Source: Paramecium sonneborni
Taxonomy: Eukaryota; Ciliophora; Oligohymenophorea; Peniculida; Parameciidae
Length of the DNA: 64,000 nucleotides
Assembly: GCA_905182985.1 (NCBI GenBank)
Contig: CAJJDN010000144.1
Location: 197,389-261,388, forward strand
Reading direction: 5' to 3'
A model generated the notes under the pieces. The model was given only the letters and a program-made list of their open reading frames with translations. It was not told the DNA's origin and ran no database searches. The stretch's first letter is position 1. Every line of letters begins with the position of its first letter. The translations under genes were made by a program, and so were the position numbers. Below, piece by piece: positions 57,581 to 64,000 of the stretch.

Positions 57581-58571
57581 ATGGATTATTAAACAATTAC
57601 CTAATTTCCTTCCATAAGAGCTCTAATTGTGGATCCTACAAGCATAAATTAAAATTTATTTTGCTTAATATGCTAAGAATTAGTTGTTGATCCAAAAGAG
57701 TGTAGTTAATGTTAAAATCTTTTTTGTTCTGAGTGCATAACATCTTGGTTATAAAGGGGAAGTAAAAATTTAAATGAATTCTAGAAACATGCCCATATAA
57801 TTGTAGCAATCAAATGTAATTGAAGAATCCTCATCGCATAGTCAGAGAGGCTATCTCTTAAATATAAATTAGATGCTAAAATTAAGGATGTGATGAAAAA
57901 ATGTTGCTATAAAATTTAGATTCTCACCTATTGTAATGTTAATATGTAATAACTAAATGCCCTTTTATTGATTGCAATTTTATGAATCATTTAAAATAAA
58001 TTAAGATCCACTAATAAACATGTTAACACAGAACTGAGACTTGTATGAAATGTGAAACAGTTCATGGGATAAATTAATAACATGATTGTGTAGAAAGATT
58101 ATGCAATAAATTGAAATAATAAGAATAGAATTTTCTGGCTTATTAACAAAAGACAGATTAAGCAATAAAGGATTTAACAACAAGAATAATTTAATTAGAA
58201 AATTTATAAAAAAGATTGAATAAACCAAAATGTTATAAGGGACATGAACTATTATGGATATATCCTAAAAAAGGAATTTAATGTGAATCCTGTAAATAAA
58301 CAGATGATAATGTGAGATATATTTGTGAACCATGTCAAATTGGATATTGTTAGAAATGTAAAATCCCAGAATTTAAGGGTGATTATTGTCCTGCTAATCA
58401 TCAAATGTAATTCAATCAAAAGGTACTTTTATTTTCTAATTATTAAAGCCTTCCAAAGGTTTAAAATGCGATTTCTGTAGAACAAATATTTATAATAAGG
58501 GAGATACTGCGTATAGTGACAGATAATGTAATTTCGATATTTGTAATACTTGTTTCCTAAAATTCAGGTGA
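57581..58571 (+). CDS. RING plus TRAF-type zinc-finger protein, 313 aa
   Basis: ATG 57581; introns 57803-57825 (23 nt) and 58423-58448 (26 nt), both AAG, give 314 codons to TGA 58569-58571. Residues 26-60 form a RING (FCLICQELVVDPKECSQCQN, LFCSECITSWL). After the first splice come two TRAF-type fingers (IRCQNQGCDEKMLLQNLDSH; YVITKCPFIDCNFMNHLK; TETCMKCETVHGINQQHDCV). A coiled coil (AIKDLTTRIIQLENLQKRLN) and a C-terminal Cys-rich ZZ/DC1-like module follow (YKGHELLWIY, CESCKQTDDNVRYICEPC, LKCDFCRTNIYNKGD, ICNTCF). There is no MATH/TRAF-C domain. An E3 ubiquitin ligase is the expected role. Confidence 0.85.
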
Positions 58572-59052
58572 ATTAAATGAATTATGAAATAATAGCAATA
58601 TACAAAAATACAAACGATTAACAATAAATCTTTTGATAATTTAATTCTAGAATCACTTATGATTATCATCTGATTTAAAAAGACTCTATTCTTAAAGTAG
58701 TCTTAGTTCAACTAAAAAACATTTAAGCATTAAAGAATTAAACAAAAAATTTGCTAATACTAATTAAATCTATAAATTGCTTGAATTTTAGGTAATAGTG
58801 ACAAAATTTCAACACATAAGTTCTTTGGTTATTAAAACTTGAGTGTTTTTGTTTTACAATAATTGTTAATTAGAGCATTCAGAATTTAAATATTATTCTC
58901 TGTGAACTATTAATATAATTTTTAATTTTATTTAGATATTAATTTTTAGTTAATTAAATAACAAATTAAATAAAGTTTTGGAAAAAATTTGGAAACTTAT
59001 GAATTCTCATAAATAATTGTGAAGATTATAAAAATAATATTATCTAATTGGA
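58572..59052. other. Convergent intergenic region, no feature seen
   Basis: 481 bp between convergent stops; short frames only. Confidence 0.45.
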
Positions 59053-59622
59053 TCATCTATGATGAGAAGAAAAAATGACAATTCTTAAAATTAATCTTAA
59101 TGATAAAATAATTTAAATAAATTAAATTTAATAATGAGTTTTTTAAGATAAGAATTAAATCAAATTTAATATTTTCTGAGTTGTATTTATAAATCTTGAA
59201 TTTATTTCTAATAGTTCATTTGCATTCTTTTCATTTATTCTTATAATGATTAAATTTGTTAGGAATACAATCTGATGGTTCTGTTCAAATTTACTATCTA
59301 ATTAGTTTATAAGTAATTTTACGCTGCGCGCTTCTTCTTATTCAAAATCACTAGTCTATTATTCCCTAGATATTTAAACTTTGGTTTCTTTTTCTTTTTC
59401 AAGATTTTCCAATCTTTATCCCATCTTCTCAAACTTTTTTTAGTAATGATGATCTAGCAATGTAATTTTTGAATCTCCTAACTATTTTTATTATTTATCG
59501 ACTGTATTTTCAATATGAGAAGGTCGACCACTAAAAAGCAACTTTTCATATTATTGGTCTCTAATGACACAATTCTATACTTTTCTCTCAATAGAATCAA
59601 GTAATTAATGAGTTTGTTACAT
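59053..59622 (-). CDS. Small coiled-coil protein, up to 189 aa
   Basis: ATG 59622 (MQQTHQLLDSIERKVQNCVI) to TGA 59055-59053, 190 codons without introns. Residues 40-115 are coiled coil (HYQKKFEKMGQRLENLEKEK; SREQQTSDFEQEEARSVK). A 29-nt GTATTC...TATAAG intron near residue 130 would instead end the protein at NHQINK; the downstream sequence (RINEKNANELLEINSRFINT) looks coding, so I prefer the longer form. The codons for EEARS contain a GC-rich patch (59322-59331) unlike the surroundings. No family recognised. Confidence 0.5.
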
Positions 59623-59717
59623 ACTTTTAGAATAAATTTTAATAAAAATAATTAATTAGAGTTAATTTTGAGTAAATAATTTATATAAAATATTTATTGG
59701 AATATCGATAATAATAG

Positions 59718-62294
59718 TCATTTCTTTTTTTTACCTGGCTTCTTTTTACCTTTTTCATCATCTGCAGGTTTCTTTAGTTTATCGATTCTTGCTTTATTTC
59801 CAGATAGATCATCATGCAATTTACGAAATTCTTAATATTATTATAAGAATGTATTTTATTGAACAGCTAAAGGATCAACAAATTCGCTTATTCGATATGG
59901 TATTTCAACAGACAATACAATTCTTCTCTCTGTTAGTATTTTTTTGAGAGCCTCTTTGATCTAAAAGTATATTAAATTATTTTACATTCCCTGCAGTAAA
60001 TCCTTCTGTAGCATGAGCCAAAGAGCTTAAAGGGAAATTAGGATGAAGTTATATCTTTCTTTCTTCAAAAAACTTTTGGAAAATCATAATTCTGGTAGCA
60101 TAATTTGGACATGGGAAATAGACTCTTCTTTTAAAAAAAGATTTTAATTGTTTTTTGTTAGCATTCCAAGGAGCATAACTACAACCAATAATAGTAACAT
60201 TTTCTTTCTGTTTTTCAGTAAAATATTTTCCATATTTAAGTAGATATTTTCTTAACTTAACCCAATTCATTCCTCCAGCAGATGATGGTTATTATTCACC
60301 TTTCTTTTTCTTTTTTTTACCTTTAAATATACGTTCAATTTCATCAATATAAATAATAGCAGGTTAAAAACAGGCAGCAGTTTTAAATGCTAAAGATAAT
60401 AAATAATCAGGTTTATCTTAATATTTATTTTCTATATTAGAAGGCGATAAATCAAGAATGAGAGCATCACATTCAGTTTATAATGCTCTAACAGCATGTG
60501 TTTTACCAGAACCATGAGGACCATAGAATAAAACATAATTACTTTCTTTAACATTATCCTTAATATAAGTAGATCCTAAAGGCATTCCAATAAATTAAAC
60601 TAAAACCTATCTTAAATCATATATTGATGGATCAGCAACTTATTCTTATAATAATTCTTATTTTTATCTTAAAGGATTACAATTACCAATAAGATCTGAA
60701 ATTTTAGCAGGTTCTAATTTTTTAGCAATACCTGATTCAATTAATTCAGCTAACATATCTCTTGGATCTTTTTTAGCAGTTCCTTTGTCTCCTGGAAATT
60801 TCTTTTTTTTCTTTTTAGCAACACTTCTAAAACCAAAATTAATTTCTCCTTCTTCTAATAGATCATCATCTTCTGATTTTTAAACTGATTATGCTTTCTT
60901 TTTTTTTGATTTCTTTTTTTTAGGATATTTCATTTTCTTAGCTTTTAATGCAATTCTTAAATTGATTAATTCCATATCAATCATTTCATCTACAACTTCT
61001 CTAATCTATTTTTCAACTCCTCTAGCTATTTCTCCTTTTAATAGTGAACTTTCATGCTTCTAATAAGGATTAAGTTAATCATTTCTCCATTCATCATTAT
61101 GTTTTTCTATTAAATCTTACATTTTTATTATTGCTTCAGTAGGTCCTTATTCAACTCTTATATCTTCATCTTCTTGCTTCTTCTTTTTCTTCTTTTTACC
61201 TTTATTCTTTTTAGCAGCTTTCTTTTCCTTATCCAATAAATCCATCATCTCTTATTCCTCTTCTGTTAATGGTAATCTCACTAAATCTTTTTTATAAAAT
61301 TAAGCAACTTTTGGTGGTACTAATTTACCTTCTGCTTTCTATACTTCACTCATATACCATCTTCTTCTTTCAGCCAACATTTAATTTTAGATATCATCTT
61401 ACCAATCATTCATTAAATTTTCTCTTGCTTCAACCAAAGCTGTCTTATATTCTTATTATCTTTCTAATTATTTTTCTTTCATTTTTTATCTCTAAGCATG
61501 ATATGTTTTATATGCATCTGTTTCTTATATTTATTTTTCCAAAGTAAATCCTAAAAATAGTGATTCCTACTCTCTCAACTCCCAACAGATCTCTCTTGCT
61601 TTAAATCCTCTATAATATTTTTAAATCACAGTTATAGCTTCCTCTCTTTCTGTAGAATCATGCACTTCCAATCCTTCCTGTAATTTCTTTTATTTCTCCT
61701 ATTTCTTTAATTCTACTTTCTTCAATTGTTTTGCCAATAATACTCTCTCTATACCTTATCTTCCTCTCTCATTTTTTTATATAAACCATATTGCTTATTC
61801 AATATTTTCTAAAACTGCCTTGTCTACTAATACTTCTTCCTCTGGTTATGTAGTGTCATGAAATTCATTTAGAAAATGATTAAGCATTTATTTACGATAA
61901 GCTATTTTTCTATTTTACTCATCTGAGAAATAATGAGGCAAAGAAACTTCTGTATCTTCTATAAGTCTCTTCTCATCAAATATTACTGTATGTAAATTTA
62001 CAAAATCTGATCTTATTACATTTCCTTATGTTGAATAAAATATCATTGCCTAAAATATTTTAAAAATCATTTATGTACCTGTTTAATTTGAATTTATCTT
62101 AACATTGTGTTTTCGAGCATCTTCTTTAATAACCTTCTTTTTTATGGATGCAACAATTAATCATAACAAGTTTCTAATGATTTATATGCATCTACATAAA
62201 ATAAGTATAACTTTCCATAGTATACAAACCAATCCTAATCAGGTCGTACTAATTTTAAGTTTTGCTTTGCTTAATTTTCTATTAATGGATCCAT
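59718..62294 (-). CDS. DRC11: IQ-motif AAA ATPase of the DRC11/IQCA1 type, 840 aa
   Basis: ATG 62294 (MDPLIENQAKQNLKLVRPDQ), introns 62050-62078 (29 nt) and 59961-59985 (25 nt), both TAG, TGA 59720-59718; exactly 841 codons. An IQ motif near residue 208 (EEAITVIQKYYRGFKAR) is followed by coiled coils and Lys-rich blocks (KKAAKKNKGKKKKKK; KYPKKKKSKKKKAQ). The AAA domain has Walker A LFYGPHGSGKTHAVRAL near residue 583, Walker B AIIYIDEIERIF, and sensor-1 NVTIIGCSYAPW; a poly-Lys tail ends the protein. This order is that of IQCA1/DRC11, a subunit of the nexin-dynein regulatory complex of motile cilia. Its Walker B Glu and P-loop Lys are present, so ATP binding is likely. Confidence 0.85.
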
Positions 62295-62469
62295 CTCAAT
62301 TTGCAAAGCCTCCATAAGTTAATTGATGGATTATCTCCATTTCAAATTAAAATATGAAGTTGACATATTATATTAAATATTATCAATTTAGGATAATTAA
62401 ATTACATAAATCAAGAAATAAACTTAGTTAAATGGTTATCTAATAATTATATAGTTGTCTAAATTTCAT

Positions 62470-62947
62470 TCAAAACACTTGATAAGGTGTTGATCCATTA
62501 TGGAATTGACAATCTGGACAGAGATGTACAATATCTTTACAATCATCAATGTAACAAGGTAAACAAGTTAAACATAAAATTCCAAAAGAACAAAGAAGTA
62601 GAATACAAGAAACAATCAATGCACCTTTTCCAACTCTTCTGGTTAATTTAGTTTGAATCTTTTAACATATTTTATACATATATTACTTATTTCTTGCAAT
62701 TCTGACAAATTAGTTTAACTGAGTTATGTTATCCATCACCAGTTACAAGAAGAGAGTTAACTAATTTAATTTCCTTTAGACTTGGAATCTAAGGAGAAAT
62801 TGTTATAATAGGAATCATCAATTAAGGTGTTTATTTATCTAGGTTGTTGTTATTTTAATCTTAAGTTTAAATGTACATAGCGGCATTTCTTTCAAGATGT
62901 TCTAAAATTTCATCTCCAAGACTTTTAGAGTGAGGTTAGTTATCCAT
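62470..62947 (-). CDS. LITAF-domain membrane-associated zinc protein, 149 aa
   Basis: ATG 62947 (MDNQPHSKSLGDEILEHLER), a 28-nt intron at 62659-62686 (AAG), TGA 62472-62470; 150 codons. The C-terminal half is a LITAF/SIMPLE-type domain: a first Cys pair (LICQNCKKQ), a hydrophobic insert (GALIVSCILLLCSFGILCLT) and a second Cys pair (HLCPDCQFHNG). The two CxxC knuckles bind one zinc, and the hydrophobic part dips into the cytosolic face of endosomal or lysosomal membranes. No PPxY motif was seen in the N-terminal half, unlike human LITAF. Confidence 0.8.
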
Positions 62948-63188
62948 TAATTAATTTGTGGATTTTTAAAATGAATATATTTAATGGATTATTTTAAGAT
63001 ATAGAGAATATTAAATAAACAGTTAAGGCCTAATATTTTTTGTTAATAAAATTCTTTAGATAAATGAGAGAAATAATAATTGTTGATTGAAATATAATAA
63101 TAGAAATATTAATAATAAACACAATAAATTGGGAGCGCTTATTTTAGATTTATAATTTAATTAATTTCTATAAAAATAAAGTTAACCA

Positions 63189-63718
63189 ATGTCTGGAGAT
63201 AAAAATTAATCCCCTAAGGTAAATACATATTCTCTATCTAATTCAAAATCAGAAATATTAGATACTTAAGAGAAAGTGGTTCATCGAACTGTTAAAAGTG
63301 AAATACAAAATATAAATTAAAATAATTTAGAGGAGGAGAACCAAAACTAATTGAGTAAATCTGAGTCTGGAAACTACTCAATAATAATAATTTATGGATT
63401 AATAATTTTGAGTTTGATAATTGGTTTAGTGATTGGATATAAAATAATCAAAGAAGGAAATGTTTAAGACGAATAATAAATGGATGTGTTTGTGAACATA
63501 ATCTCGAAATCTTTATTAAATGATCTTGAACAACATAAATTTTTAATTATTGATGATTAAAGAAAATAACTTAAAAAATTTTATGAAAAAATATTTAGTA
63601 ATATTCTTTGGCAAAAGGTAAGTGTTTATAATGTAAAAAATAGATTGTGAAGTATATTCAATAATAACCTAATGTGTTACTGAGTAAAGATAATAAAAAA
63701 TGGATTTTGAAAGACTGA
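63189..63718 (+). CDS. Single-TM hypothetical protein, 167 aa
   Basis: ATG 63189, 26-nt intron at 63618-63643 (TAG), TGA 63716-63718; 168 codons. A hydrophilic Ser/Asn/Glu-rich N-terminus of about 65 residues (MSGDKNQSPKVNTYSLSNSK) precedes one membrane segment (IIIIYGLIILSLIIGLVIGY). A charged C-terminal domain follows (NIISKSLLNDLEQHKFLIID ... NVLLSKDNKKWILKD). No signal peptide; orientation is not determined. Not recognised. Its stop is 28 bp from the convergent stop of the next gene. Confidence 0.65.
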
Positions 63719-63746
63719 AAAAAATAATTATTTTATTATTGACATT

Positions 63747-64000
63747 TCACAAATCAAGAAATGATTTTACTTTTTTAATTGTTGCTTCATCTTAAATTTC
63801 CGAATTTCCAGTCATTGCATCAATTTTAATTCTTGTTTCTTTACAATAATATGTAGCAGGTACTAATTTGATAACTTAATGTAATGGAATATTTAATTTA
63901 GGTATTTCAGGTACTTCATGTTCATGGAAATAAGCATATAAACATCTAAGTATAGCTTAATGAGCAATAACAATAACTGGTAATCTTGATCTTTCTATTT
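63747..64000 (-). CDS. 6-phosphofructo-2-kinase/fructose-2,6-bisphosphatase, C-terminal end (rest outside window)
   Basis: The frame enters at the window edge and ends at TGA 63749-63747; about 84 residues are visible. They match the end of the bisphosphatase domain of bifunctional PFK-2/FBPase-2 enzymes: LPVIVIAHQAILRCLYAYF (family consensus has a conserved His-Gln followed by a Leu-Arg-Cys-Leu block), then IPLHQVIKLVPATYYCKETR. The enzyme sets the level of fructose 2,6-bisphosphate and so glycolytic flux, in the cytosol. The kinase half, if present, lies beyond the window. Confidence 0.85.

Overview
The window reads as macronuclear DNA of a ciliate with genetic code 6, in which TAA and TAG are read as Gln and only TGA stops. 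Reading frames of up to 7 kb open only under that code. The introns are tiny (20-32 nt), which points to Paramecium or a close relative. With them removed, almost every gene model closes exactly in frame from ATG to TGA. An unusual point is that about two fifths of the introns end in AAG rather than TAG. No tRNA, rRNA, CRISPR array, transposon or bacterial-type operon was seen.

Layout. 1-14.4 kb: 3' end of a Gln-rich gene, a large secreted/type I membrane protein, a giant coiled-coil protein of about 2,440 aa on the minus strand, and a small basic protein. 15.2-18 kb: a FAR-17a/AIG1-like membrane protein present twice. 18-20.4 kb: a 2-phosphoglycerate kinase/LPA1-like P-loop protein with a long acidic tail. 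20.7-25.4 kb: a PH-CaMK-type kinase (present twice) facing an ERK7/8-like MAP kinase. 26-33.2 kb: a small membrane protein, an N-myristoylation-type protein, coiled-coil proteins and a secreted Gln-rich protein. 33.2-40.3 kb: a CK1-type kinase, a 689-aa unknown, a POP7/Rpp20-like Alba protein, a frame-disrupted locus and a protein with two cyclic-nucleotide-binding domains. 40.3-46.7 kb: two weak small genes, then an ankyrin/AGC kinase carrying 246 uninterrupted AAT codons. 47-64 kb: an ABCC transporter, a 1,217-aa probably mitochondrial helical protein, an MPPK-type coiled-coil protein, a WD40 protein, a RING/TRAF zinc-finger protein, an IQ/AAA ATPase of the DRC11/IQCA1 type, a LITAF-type protein, a single-TM protein and the 3' end of a PFK-2/FBPase-2 gene.

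Three single N bases (16597, 22108, 43380) each sit between two copies of the same 1.2-1.4 kb sequence. These are most simply unmerged contig overlaps, so the AIG1-like gene, the PH-kinase and the 5' half of the ankyrin kinase are probably each present once in the real genome.

No obvious multi-gene system is visible. The content is that of a normal gene-dense ciliate chromosome: signalling kinases and cNMP sensing, axonemal-looking proteins, glycolytic regulation and membrane proteins. The most unusual features are the AAG splice acceptors, the pure (AAT)246 coding repeat inside an ankyrin-AGC kinase, and the extremely compact spacing (16 bp between two divergent ATGs, 13 bp between convergent stops).
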